Of a DNA stretch of 64,000 nucleotides, positions 52,304 to 62,928 are shown piece after piece. Under the pieces are notes generated by a model. The model had not been told where the DNA came from. It searched no databases and worked only from the letters and a program-made list of their open reading frames with translations. Both the position numbers and the translations under genes were made by a program. Each line of letters begins with the position of its first letter. Within the stretch, counting starts at the first letter, position 1. The DNA lies in contig JAHLKC010000057.1 in the NCBI GenBank assembly GCA_025449115.1, positions 124,001 through 188,000 on the forward strand, read 5' to 3'. Source of the DNA: Chytridium lagenaria (taxonomy: Eukaryota > Chytridiomycota > Chytridiomycetes > Chytridiales > Chytridiaceae).

Positions 52304-54391
52304 ATGTTCAGACAGGCGTTCAGATCGCGGTTTTACACCACAACCGCACCGTCTGCGCCACGAAGGTCGTTCCGGTTCGTTACTCGAACCATTGTAATCC
52401 TCCTCCAAAAAAAAGTCCAAGTCATTGAAACTTTTATAGTTGTTCTCGTTGGAGGAGCTGCAGCACTCACGTATGAAATTTACAATGCTCGACACCCTCC
52501 CACGCAATTCGAGTGGGATCATTCCAAGAAGACCATAGCGATTCTCGGGACTGGATGGGAAGCACATCGTTGTTGAAAGGATTGGATACCGAGAACTTTA
52601 ATGTGGTAAGTATAAACATCATTTGAATTTTCCTAATGGTCTTTTTTTGGGGGTTAGGTTGTAATCAGCCCTAGAGCTTACTTTTTGTTCACACTTCCGA
52701 GTTGCACTGTTGGGACGATTGAGTTGAGGAGTATCATGCAGCCTATACGGTTCCTCACTCGGTTTAAGAAGCGCGAGGTCTTGTTCATTGAAGGGAACTG
52801 TGTGAACATTGATCCGGATAAGAAATCCGTGACGGTGGAAGGTTTGTTTTGAAGATGTTTTATGGAGATGTTAATATCATAATTTTTGTTGGTGTTAGAT
52901 AACTCGGAGATTGTAGGAGAAGGTATAGTGTCTCCTTTTCGGGGTTATTTCTGATAATTTTTGTTTTAGTCTCTACTCAAACTATCCCGTATGATTACCT
53001 CGTCGTTGGTGTTGGCGCTGAAAATGCGACTTTCGGGATTCCTGGAGTCAAGGAACACGGTAATTTTCTCGAACCTATGCTCTTTTTTTCCTCTTTTATT
53101 TCAAGAAAACTAATAATTCGATTTTCGGAACAGCCTGCTTCTTGAAGGAATCATGGTAAGTTAACTTTTATGTTTTTCTCCAAGGCCACAACTATAATCT
53201 CACACTACATGGAAAATGAATTTATAAATTAATTAGGGACGCCCGTCGTATTCGTACTCAAATCCTCGATTGTCTGGAATCAGCCTCGTTCCCCGGCCAA
53301 CCGGACAGTGAGATTCAACGTTTGCTCCACATGGTTGTTGTGGGAGGTGGACCTACCGGTGTGGAATACGCAGCAGAGCTCCATGATTTCTTGCACGAAG
53401 ATCTTGTAAGTTCCCTCACACATAACTTCAGGACATTAAAACATGTTCAACAGGTTCATTGGTACCCCCACATTGTCGGAAAGATCAAGATCACGTTGAT
53501 CGAGGTACGCCCTATAAATCATACGACGAATGATTCTAACATGAAAAAAAAAAGGCGCTCCCCCACGTTCTGCCCATGTTTTCAAAAGAGTTGATTGAAT
53601 ACACCGAGAAGCATTTCGCTGAAAACAAGGTTGAGGTTCTTAATAACACGATGGTGAAGGAGGTTCGTCAAAAGGAATTGATTGTGCAAAACAATAAGAA
53701 GGAAATGGAGTCGATACCGTTTGGTTTGCTGGTTTGGGCGACTGGAAACACGGCGAGGCCTATTGTCGCGGATCTCATTAAAAAATTGCCATCGAGTCTG
53801 CAGAATCAACGGTGAGCGTCTCCTAACATATTTATGTCTATTTATGTCTTCTCTTTTTCTGTCTTTTAGCTAATGTCGCTTTTTATTATTTTATAAAGAC
53901 GTGGACTTGTGACGGATGATCGACTTATGGTGAAGGGATCTGGAGGAAGTATTTATGCGGTTGGGGATGCGAGTGCTACAAAATGGGCGCCAACAGCTCA
54001 GGTTGCGAGTCGCCAAGGTGCCTACCTTGCAGACCATTTCCAGCGTCTCCATCTTTTAGAATCGGAGAAGAAGACGAATTTGACGGCAAAGGAGGGTGAT
54101 AGTTTAAGTATCGTAGAGAGTTTGCCGCCGTTTAGGTAAGATTTTTTTTTACTGTTTTAGTTTAAATGATTAACGTGGGCTTTTTCTTGCATAGTTATGA
54201 GCACTTTGGAACATTAGCGTACATTGGTTCCGAAAAGGCTATTGCTGATCTCCCAGGAAACGTTCACGTTGGAGGTGCTCTCACATTCTACTTTTGGAGA
54301 TCCGCGTACCTCTCCAACCTCTTTAGTCTTCGTTTGTCGCGTTTGACTGGCTAAAGTGCCGGATGTTTGGAAGGGATATCTCCGCGAGTGA
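52304..54391 (+). CDS. Alternative (type II) NADH dehydrogenase, mitochondrial
   Basis: Single-subunit, non-proton-pumping NADH:ubiquinone oxidoreductase (NDE/NDI family). ATG 52304: MFRQAFRSRFYTTTAPSAPR is a mitochondrial presequence followed by a hydrophobic segment (ETFIVVLVGGAAALTYEIYN), then the FAD site IAILGTGWGSTSLLKGLD, NVVVISPRAYFLFTLP, SIMQPIRFL, YDYLVVGVGAENATFGIPGV, the NADH site VVVGGGPTGVEYAAELHDFL, LLVWATGNTARPI, IYAVGDASATKW, APTAQVASRQGAYLADHFQ and GGALTFYFWRSAYLSNLFSL. After one base the end reads FVAFDWLKCRMFGRDISRE, the family's membrane-anchoring tail, with TGA at 54389-54391. Breaks occur at about 52557 (GGG), 54333 and 54383. The TM after the presequence suggests the external (NDE-like) form, which is an inference. 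Confidence 0.92.
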
Positions 54392-54707
54392 ACAAAATTT
54401 TCTGACATTGTTTTGTGTAAAGAATAAAAAAGCTGTAGAGATGTTTCTTTATCAATAACTGTGCAATGTTTTGGGGTCTTAAAATGAACACAGCATTACC
54501 CATGAGAGTAGTATTTCTTGTAATGTCCGCAGTTAATGTATACATGTCGGAAGCTCCCAATGCTAATGCAGCAATTGGGTATGGAATGAATGCGTCTGAC
54601 AAAAAAGGATTTGCGTTCAAGTATACCGTAAGGTAGTATCAAAATGTTTCAACTTATTCTTTTTATTTGTAACAAAGGAGCCGAAGAACAAAAGACAAAG
54701 TGTCGGC

Positions 54708-56173
54708 TCAAGGAGCGACAAAGGGCTCGACCAAGTAGTTCGAGAAACTCTTGAGAGCAGGCACACCTCTAACTTCGGTCGTGAGAAGAGGAAGTTTAAT
54801 AATGTGGAAATCCTCATAAAGGTCGTGAATCTGGTTAAGGTATTTTGCCTGCATTTTCGCCCTCACGAGACATTGCTCGCAATTTGATTCTAAAAAAAAA
54901 AGAGTTTACTGAAAGTCCGATTAAGGAGATTATACCTTTTTTAGGGAACAGAAGCTGATTCACTACAATGTTGTGCGTGTCAATATGGAATGAAGTCAAC
55001 TCTTGAATCATTCTCTCAGTTTCATAGAGTGACAAGAACTCTGAAATGCAAACACAGACAAACGTCGTCTTATCCTAAAAAAACCGGGTAAGCGGCATGC
55101 GGGGAAACCAAAAACATACGGGATCCTGGAACTGTGCGTTCACTTCCTGAATCACCGCCCTCATGCCCTCGAGCTTTCCAAAGAGATCTTCCTGGTTCGG
55201 GTTCATGCCCATCATGCCACTCATTTGTTGCAACATGGGACCGAAACGACCACTGAATTGGGAGAGCTTGCCCAGTGCCTTTTCAAGCACGCCGGGGAAG
55301 GAGAGGAAACGAAGAGTGTGGCCGGTGGGGGCCGTGTCGAAGACGATTGCGGAGTAGTCCATGGATTTGACGAGTCTAATTTTGACAAAATGCCCATGTT
55401 AAAAGGTTTATGCGGAAGCAGAAGTAAAGTTTGTAATTTGTAGAAGACTTTAATGTGTACGTACTTCATAACTTCTGCAAAACTCATGGCTTCGTCAACA
55501 CCGGGAATGGAAAATGCAAGCTCTGCAAAGAATATTTAATATTTAAAGCAAATACATGATCGAACCTTGGAAACTTGACTGAACACCAGGGTCTTGAGCT
55601 ATTTAAGAGAGTAAGTATGCGCGAGATACAAAAGACTTTACAGTTTTCCAACATCTCTTGCATGCTGCTGTTGGGGTCGATTTCCTTTAAATCTTGTTAA
55701 AATACAGGCCGACCTTTTAAAAAACGGTACCATAGCGTAAAGATTTGTGAATCCGTTAACCAAAGTTGGGGTTTTAGAGAACTTTTGGCTGAATGCATCT
55801 ACAAAAACACCAAACGGTGTTCAGCAACTTGTTCTCAATGTGCATGCGTTTCTCACCAGACAGATTGTGAGCCGGATCAGTGGAGATGAGTAATACACTT
55901 TCCCTCACTTTAGAAAGTTGGACGGCCAATGAACAACTATGTTAAATGCGAGAAAGGGCGTCAGTGACAGTTTTCCTCCTCCCCATAGAGCAATTTGATA
56001 GAGTGGGAATAGCGATATTTCTTTAACATAGAAGACTGGCGTTTTAGATGATCAGAAACACACCTGGTGGTCGTCTTTCCAACACCACCCTTCCCGCCGA
56101 CAAAGATCCATCTGAGCGAGGTTTGGTCAAGAACGTTCTGGATAGATCCTTCGAGAGCTTCTTCGTCCTCCAT
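54708..56173 (-). CDS. GET3: GET3/ASNA1 (TRC40) ATPase for tail-anchored protein targeting
   Basis: Cytosolic homodimer that shields tail-anchored membrane proteins and delivers them to the ER receptor. ATG 56173 ([20 protein letters not shown]), P-loop [12 protein letters not shown], switch [55 protein letters not shown], switch [34 protein letters not shown] (hydrophobic client-groove helix), [27 protein letters not shown], the zinc CxxC pair [17 protein letters not shown], and [20 protein letters not shown] ending PFVAP at TGA 54708-54710. Every functional motif of the eukaryotic GET3 group is seen, including the CxxC that separates it from bacterial ArsA. Many introns of 40-60 nt. Confidence 0.95.
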
Positions 56174-56968
56174 TATTATGTTCTTTTTGAATTCTTTCAA
56201 TTAATAAATTTTCGTGGGACATCCTGGTGCATGTCTGAGGAAGAATGGAGTTTTAAGTTGCGTTGATATCATGGTGTTCAACGTGTTTTCATCATGAGAG
56301 GGAAGGCCATTCATCTTGTTGAATTATATACCAATGTTCTTTTTTCGTTCAGTCGTGTGATATGTGTTATGAAGGGCATGAGCAAAATGTAAAGAAGACA
56401 CCAGTTGCCGAATGTGATCCGTTGAGCATCGCGTCATCATCACCATCACAAACACATTTTACCTTACATTACCCATTATTTTATTCTGTAAAGTAAAATA
56501 ACATCCAGACAGAGTAAAGTAGATGAGAAAGCAAAAAAGAGGATAACCGCATGAGCAGACTTGAAGGGTAGAATGCATTCATTCATGCACACTTGATCTG
56601 ATACTTTGAGTCAGTTCCAAGTCTAATTTATTCCTTATGGGATGAGACTAGATTCGATGATGATGAATGAATGTGGAATGATGATGAAGGATGATGATGT
56701 TGAAGAATAATGAATGATGTTGTCAGTGAGTATGAGTGGTTGGTGGCTATTTTCAAATTTATTTTATTTAAAATAAATAAATAAATAATTAAATAATTAA
56801 TAGGTAATAAGAAAATAAGAAAATGGGTGTTGTGTAACCAACCATCTGAATGAAATTAAATAATAAAATAAAAGAGGAAAAAGCAAACCCTAATAATAAT
56901 AATAATAAGAATTCAATATATATCTAATAAATACATCATATACATATTAATTAATATTAATAGTTTAA
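56174..56968. other. AT-rich intergenic region with GATG repeats
   Basis: No gene seen. GATGAT/GATGAAT repeats lie at about 56655-56720 and AAAT/AATAAT repeats at about 56760-56790 and 56890-56905. The end abuts the transposable element, whose TAA target duplication is at 56966-56968. Confidence 0.6.
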
Positions 56969-57661
56969 GAGGGATTTCCAAGTAAAAAAAATAGAGATAA
57001 ATTATTTGCGGGTAAACCAAATAGAGATCCAAGTATAGATAAAAATTAATAGAGATGGGTAAATTTATCTAAATATCGAACATGTCCGACGATAAATTCA
57101 TGACCATCCGTATAGTTGTTCCTCCCCTAACGAGCTTCAAAGCAACCAGATCTGATGTTTTCTGGCCTCCATGACGAACATCCCACTTCAAGAGAAGGTG
57201 GCCAAGAAGAGAGGTCCAGCTTTGGAGGCTGCAGTTGCGAGAGCAATTAACGGGGAGGAACCAAAAATGTTAGGGAGTTATTTCTTTTTATTATTCATAT
57301 CTATTCATCTTTCACTACCCAAGATCCATCATTCGGATGGTCAATGAGTGGCGACGCTAACAACTGCTGCAAAGACTGCAAATAGCAGCAGCCATGACGG
57401 AGTCCAGCACAGCGCCATGGTCTTTGTTTTTTTCTATGACGGAGGCATGTACCACAAAAGCATGAAAATAATAGGGCAAGGAAGGAGTCGTCAGTGATGC
57501 AGCGTGATACAAGAGTCGAAATAGAGATAAATTGGACGAAATAGACCATCGGATGGTCTATTTCGAAAATAGAGATAAATTCAAAAAAAAATAGAGATGG
57601 CAGAATTATGATTGGCTGCCCGAGAAATAGAGATAAATTATTTTTTACTTGGAAATCCCTC
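56969..57661. mobile_element. Non-autonomous TIR DNA transposon (MITE), possibly PIF/Harbinger type
   Basis: The left end GAGGGATTTCCAAGTAAAAA (56969-56988) is repeated perfectly inverted at the right end (57642-57661), giving terminal inverted repeats of about 21 bp. Both ends are flanked by the trinucleotide TAA (56966-56968 and 57662-57664), a target-site duplication of the TWA type used by PIF/Harbinger elements. The element is 693 bp, with subterminal copies of AATAGAGATAAATT close to both ends (about 56990, 57520, 57567, 57626). No transposase is recognisable; the only long frame (57301-57549, minus) has no known motif. It lies between GET3 and the GPI-protein gene. Superfamily is inferred from the duplication alone. 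Confidence 0.75.
57537..57565. repeat. Near-perfect palindrome inside the TIR element
   Basis: CGAAATAGACCATC (57537-57550) and GATGGTCTATTTCG (57552-57565) are exact inverted copies around one central base. The arms contain the same AATAGA core as the element's subterminal repeats, so this may be a transposase-binding or fold-back site. Confidence 0.7.
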
Positions 57662-57830
57662 TAAGAGATTCATTCATTAAATATATTATTATTTAATTAG
57701 TGCAATCAACTCACAAACCTGCCTGCCTGCCTGCTTGCTTACCTTTTGAAACCTCTATAAGAACTACATTCACATCTCACCCACTATATATTATACACAC
57801 GATTGAACACTTGCAACCAACCAGCAAACC

Positions 57831-58639
57831 ATGAACATGAACAACCGCATCAGCACCAGGATCACTTCCATGCTCATCGTCATCCTCATTGCTCTCTGTC
57901 TGTCAACGACCTCAGCATCAGCAGACCAGACAGTCAAGTTCACCGAGGACCAAGTTAAGAGGTGGAATGGCCTCAGGCTTAGGGCGGTATGTTCAGACTG
58001 GTCTCTCCTTCTCTTTCGTTATAGTATATGTTCATTAAATGCAATGCATTCCTTTTCTCTATTTCATCCAGCTTGATATTTCTGATCAGACCTGCTCTGA
58101 TGATGTCCTTGACACCCTTGAGGAAGCTCACTTTGTTTACCTCGAGAAGGGCCTCTCTCCTGCGGTAAGCTTTTTGCATAAAGGTTTTTTTTTTAGAATG
58201 CTACAGTCATTGCATGTGCCTGATGCCAAATATCTTAGTTTATGGACTCTCTCTTGACCGTCAGTGACGTGAGCGGAAACATTACCCAAGCCGGTGTTTT
58301 CAGGGGTCAATTCCTTGTTGCATTCCAGTGAGTCTCCTCATATTTGCCTTATACATCGCTGCATATCATCCAGGATCGAGTCTGATCGCTTGCCCTTCAA
58401 ACCTTTACAGGAACTTTGCCAGCTCTATTGGATACACTGGTCAAGTTAGCAAGTCTTTGGACGTTGTCAACATTAAGGGAATTTCAAGCCCCATTTTCTA
58501 CGGTCACAGGATGGCCATTGACAAGGTTAACCTCGCTCAAGGTGGTAAAGCCGTGGTTGCTCAGAGTAGCGCCTCTACTGTTACCTTCTCCTCGATCCTC
58601 GGCCTCGGGGTCACCTCTCTTTTCGCCCTCCTTTTCTAA
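57831..58639 (+). CDS. Predicted secreted GPI-anchored protein, unknown function
   Basis: ATG 57831 (MNMNNRISTRITSMLIVILI, ALCLSTTSASA) is a clear signal peptide, with likely cleavage before DQTVKFTEDQ. Further exons give LDISDQTCSDDVLDTLEEAH, FVYLEKGLSPA, FMDSLLTVSDVSGNITQAGV (one N-glycosylation sequon), FRGQFLVAFQ, then SSIGYTGQVSKSLDVVNIKG and YGHRMAIDKVNLAQG. The C-terminus is Ser/Ala-rich and then hydrophobic (STVTFSSILGLGVTSLFALL F), the form of a GPI-anchor signal, ending TAA 58637-58639. The Ile-Glu-Ser-Asp exon to SSIGYTG needs one base or a small intron near 58405. About 190 residues. I know no family; a cell-surface or wall protein is the simplest inference. A CCTG tetranucleotide run lies upstream at about 57720-57738. 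Confidence 0.72.
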
Positions 58640-58953
58640 ACTTCGCTTATCTGCTCCGTCTTTCTCATTTTAATGCCTTATTCGATTCGGTTTTCGTTTC
58701 AATTATCACGCGCTATGGCCCTTCCCCTTCCCGAATTCATTATAAGCAACTATTTCGTGTTTATGTTCCATACCAATTCCGCCTTTTTGTGCATCGTTTT
58801 CTCCTTTCTCTCCTTCACCGTCTGGAAGTTTCATAAACCTACGAGGTTACATTGTGCCTCAATATCTGTGTAATTATACACAACCATGTTTTTCTCTGTT
58901 TAACACCATTTCTATATTCGGTCTTTAAAATATCTGTATTGTAAAGCAACATT
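58640..58953. other. Convergent intergenic spacer
   Basis: About 310 bp between the converging 3' ends of the GPI-protein gene and ALG10. T/C-rich, no gene seen; the frame at 58673-58873 has no coding-like features. Confidence 0.5.
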
Positions 58954-60758
58954 CTAATACATGAATCGCTGCTTCTCATTAGGTGCTTGTGGCCACTCGA
59001 ATGTGTGTTGAGTGAAAAGGTAGATTGTTGCCGCATTGAATAAAACGAATAATAATGCCTCAATCAAAAGCCATCCTTTTTTGGCGGGACGGAGATGGAT
59101 GCGGTAGATCAGGAATGGGATAATGAAATATCGAAATTCGAGCAGTGGAGAAGGTATTAAAGTTGCAAGCGTCGCGCCAGTGAAAAGGAAGAACCAGAGC
59201 ATGTCTTGGGATTCGACTAGGTATCGTAATGTTAAAAACAAAGGATAAATGGTAGTAATGACACCAACCAATCTGGGATACACATGCGGCTATGGATAAA
59301 ATGTACCCAGGTATGAGCGCAAATCTTATAGCCCAATGGGACCGGAAGAGATATCGCCAAATGTAAAAGGTATAATGACGATTATCCGCCAACAAAAACG
59401 GATGTTCGACCCTGTACACAATTATTAGAACCACGAAAACAATTCAAAAACGCACTCACGTGAATTTATGAACCACTAAACCCAAACTCGCTAAACTCGC
59501 AACAAGCACCAGCGGTCTAAAAGTCATTTAGTTTTACATTCTATTATTTTTCCCCCCAACTTACCTCTTCAAAATGCCAACAACGATTGACCCAGCTTTT
59601 CGCAAGTTCTTGATGGGATCCGTTGCAATAAACGTGAAGGCATACAAGAATGCCGAAAAGTAAAGCACCTGTGCCGCATGAATAGAAGCAACGTGATTTT
59701 CCTTATCACCTTTAAAATCATTAGCTCCTTAAGGATTTAACGAGAAAAGTCACCTAACGCTACGCCACCATTATACTTCACAAATGTAACAAAGAGGAGG
59801 ACGTTGCCGACAAACGGCCATACGTCAGACAAAATTTGGACTTTAAGGTCCCACACGTCACGGATTAAAGTCAAGAAGAAGGATATAGGTTCTATGAAAA
59901 AAAAAGCGCGCTATTGTTAGTCATCAGGCAAAAACCAAAAAACCAAAAAAAAATAATCCAAAAAACACTTACTGCTCAAAAACTTTTCCGGATTGTATAC
60001 GATAAGGCGTTTCGTATCTTTTAAACGCTCTCTAACGAGTAACCCGCGATAAAACATGACCATACTATATTAGTTTGTCTAAATGTGAGAGCAACCAACG
60101 ATGCCTTCCAAAGTAAACAAACTTCATTATTAATGCATGAACAACAAAACATCATGTTTTTTCAAATACTTACAAAACCGCTTAATAAAGTTTTCTTTCG
60201 ATATGCCAGCAACAGGGACCAAAGAATAAAAAACGTTGACCCCGAATCCGTATAATACAAAAAATGGAAAAAGAATGACACAGGGAACAAGAAGATCGAA
60301 AGAGCATGAAACGCATGATGGCGTTGCGTTCCATGTACCTTATTCATGATGCCTTGAATGACAAAACAAGTGCCCAACCCAAAGACCATATTTATGCTCC
60401 GCAACGTAAAAACAGAGCATCCAATGTCAAACCCGGACACCAAAGATATGATTTTTCTCACTCCATAGCTGACGACATAACTAAATAGGGAAAAAAAAAT
60501 ATGGAGCGTCAGGGTCGCACTTTTTGCTATTGCGTATATATATTTACAGGCCAGGCGGTGTGGTCAATTTAGGATCGTATGTGACGAAATCACCGTTGCA
60601 ATATCTCTGGGCTTGCGGGATATGAAATACTTCGTCCTTTACTGTAAATAAAGTGTTCTTAAGTGGATCATGGGGAGTACCATGTACGGGGTGGTGATCG
60701 TGGAGTTGATCACGGAGGAGATGTAACCCGATGCGACAGTGGCAATGAGACCAGCCAT
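58954..60758 (-). CDS. ALG10: ALG10/DIE2 alpha-1,2-glucosyltransferase
   Basis: Adds the third and last glucose to the dolichol-linked oligosaccharide in the ER lumen, completing the N-glycan donor. ATG 60758 (MAGLIATVASGYISSVINST, ITTPYM) splices to DEVFHIPQAQRYCNGDFVTY and DPKLTTPPGLYI, matching the catalytic first-loop motif PYMDEIFHLPQAQRYC. Further exons contain membrane spans including ISLVSGFDIGCSVFTLRSIN, FLFPVSFFFHFLYYTDSGST, FFILWSLLLAYRKK, and the end has LEFRYFIIPFLIYRIHL, FVLFNAATIYLFTQHTFEWP and QRFMY at stop 58954. The QRFM(W/Y) end is characteristic. About a dozen transmembrane segments, as expected. Its start codon is only 32 bp from the AAGAB stop, in tandem. Confidence 0.92.
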
Positions 60759-60790
60759 GTTGTCGACAACGAATTCTTTGCGTCACACAA

Positions 60791-61813
60791 TCATTCAATC
60801 TCGTTGGCAACCATCAAGGACACGAACGCGGCCAGGTCTTTGCGTTTATCCTCAGGAAGGGTTTCGCCATAAGCTTTAAAAATAAGTCTGCGTACAGATG
60901 AGAGTAAGGCTTACATCGAATTTGTTGTAACTGGTTGATGGTTGTTTCGAGATCAAACATGCCGTCCTGTTTCATGACTTTTCGGAAATTCTTCATAAAG
61001 TCCGCTAAAAAATCAAAAAGGGTTCAGTTATTGGGTAAAGTATGGATGGAAGAATGACCTCCAACAGGATCCAGCTCGATGCCAAGTTGAGCAGCTGCTT
61101 CCAATTCTTGGTCTTCTGCCTTGAGAGGTTTTCGTTGTGCGACTTCCCACAGATTGCTTTCCATCACCTCAACGATCCGGTCGATACCAAACTTATCCAC
61201 AAATTCTAACACGGGGAATTTAATATGAATTGACATGAAAGCATTTTACCGTCATCATCATCCTCCTCAACCTCCCTTGTTAATTCAATGATCTCGGCTT
61301 GGTTGTCAAAACACCAGTCATCCACTGCTTCATTCCCAGAGTTCCCTTTCGAAGGAACAATCAGCCTAAACACCAAACTCCCCTTCATAACAGCACCCTC
61401 CCATTCCTCAATATCCTTAATAATGCTTTCCTTAAATAAAAATCGTTTTAATGACTATATCCTATGCCAAATTTCCCTACCTCGATCTCATCACAAACAT
61501 AAATCAACCCCACAGTCTCATCCAATTCTGTAAGATCAACCTCAACTCCAAGTTTCCTCCCAACATGCACACAAAACTTCAAATCCATTCCATAATACTT
61601 TGTCTCCAACCTCGCCTCCACGCATGTTGTCGGTATCTGTAACACCAGATCCCCAACTGTCGAATTCCTCCAATTTCGTACGAACTCCTTCTCAACAATC
61701 AACAATCGCATCCAACATCAAACACACCGCAAACCAACCACCCCCAACCTACCTTGAACTACATGAATGAGCGCATCCTTGTCTGCGCCTACAACGAGAA
61801 TAGATGGTACCAT
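60791..61813 (-). CDS. AAGAB: AAGAB (p34)-like adaptor-binding chaperone
   Basis: Assembly chaperone for AP-1/AP-2 clathrin adaptors in animals; the yeast counterpart is Irc6. ATG 61813 (MVPSILVVGADKDALIHVVQ) starts a Rab-like GTPase fold, continuing EKEFVRNWRNSTVGDLVLQI, VGLIYVCDEIE, ESIIKDIEEWEGAVM and SLVFRLIVPSKGN, then WCFDNQAEIIELTREVEEDD and the adaptor-binding middle FVDKFGIDRIVEVMESNLWE. The C-terminal helix has FMKNFRKVMKQDGMFDLETT, INQLQQIR and SYGETLPEDKRKDLAAFVSL MVANEIE before TGA 60791-60793. The order of G-like domain, acidic linker and C-terminal KMQ-type helix matches AAGAB; sequence divergence leaves some doubt about the exact orthologue. Confidence 0.8.
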
Positions 61814-61830
61814 TTTTTTTATTTTTGTCA
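61814..61830. promoter_or_regulatory. Very short divergent interval, AAGAB and TAF8
   Basis: Seventeen T-rich bases separate the AAGAB ATG from the first TAF8 ATG candidate at 61831. If the TAF8 start is right, both core promoters must overlap coding DNA. The TAF8 start is uncertain. Confidence 0.35.
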
Positions 61831-62810
61831 ATGTTCGGGCTAATGTTGTATCACAGCGGGTGGGTTGGGACCTAGAGCGGCTTTAGAGGGGATTCGGCAT
61901 GTTGTGTCGCAGGTGTTGAAGGAGACGGGGTTTGATTCTTCGACAACCGAGGCTTTGGCAATGACATGTTCTGCTGTGGAATTATGTAGGCGCAAAAAAA
62001 AAAACTCTATGTTTGTTGCGGTGTGCTAACCATTGGAAAAGATATTAGCATGGTTGTATCGAAAACAATTGATTTCTCCGAACTTGCAAGTAGAAGTAAA
62101 CCAAATATGCATGATGTTGGAATGGTAATTTATTAGTTCATTTTCATATCACTTATGTTGTAAAAAAAGGCTCTCATTGAGTTTGACGTAACGCCGAAAA
62201 GTATCTTAGATTATATATCTGAATCAACAGTAAAACGTAATTGGAACTTTTGTCAAAGCTTTCGATTGACTTTTGAAACAGCGGATAAGAATTTAGATAG
62301 AAAGCTACGGACACTGCAACCGGATCGATTTCCGAATGATGAATTTAGATATATGGCTTTTCCTTGTTCCGATATCCCAAGGCCACGACCACCCTCTATA
62401 CCACTATTTCTACCTCCTTACCCTAGTGAACACACATACCTCGCAAATAAGGCAAGTGCATAATTTAAATCTCTTGACCATTGTTTGTTTCACTTCTGGC
62501 TTATTGAGTGAAATGATTTGTCTCTTTCGCCTTTCTTCTACTCTATTTTACCTCCCTTATTATATCACCGTTCAACCCAAAACTAATGTATATCATCCAG
62601 ATACCCTTTCGTGCTAATTTCGACAAAGCAAGACTTCGCGAAGCCAACGCTCGTTCAAAACGTCTCGTAGAATCCAACCTGAAACGTCTCCTCGTTGCAA
62701 GAGAAAGATTAGAAGGACGAAAACGCAACCTCGTCAACTACGAAATTCATTTGAAACCTGAAATGCGTCATTATGTGACGCAAGGGGACTACGATAATGA
62801 AGGGGAATGA
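61831..62810 (+). CDS. TAF8: TAF8, TFIID subunit with histone fold
   Basis: Subunit of the general transcription factor TFIID; pairs with TAF10 and binds TAF2. The N-terminal exon carries a bromodomain-associated histone fold: GGLGPRAALEGIRHVVSQVL, KETGFDSSTTEALAMTCSAV, then SWLYRKQLISPNLQVEVNQI CMMLEW and ALIEFDVTPKSILDYISEST. The TAF8 C-terminal signature follows: PSIPLFLPPYPSEHTYLANK, IPFRANFDKARLREANARSK, RLVESNLKRLL, and a basic to acidic tail ending at TGA 62808-62810. The start is unclear: ATG 61831 (MFGLMLYHSG) runs into the histone fold only after a one-base change near 61860. TAF3 is excluded by the LPPYPSEHTY motif. Confidence 0.85.
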
Positions 62811-62928
62811 GGATAATGTTGCGGCTTACAGAATGTATATATGTCTTTATGCACAAAATAAACAAAGTGGGGGTGATGATACATATTTAAAAGTGCTTTA
62901 AATAAACAAAAAACAAACGGGAAATTAA

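Noticed and set aside
57301..57549. 82-codon frame inside the TIR element as a transposase fragment
   Set aside because: No DDE, Myb/SANT or HTH features are visible, and the frame contains the element's subterminal repeats.
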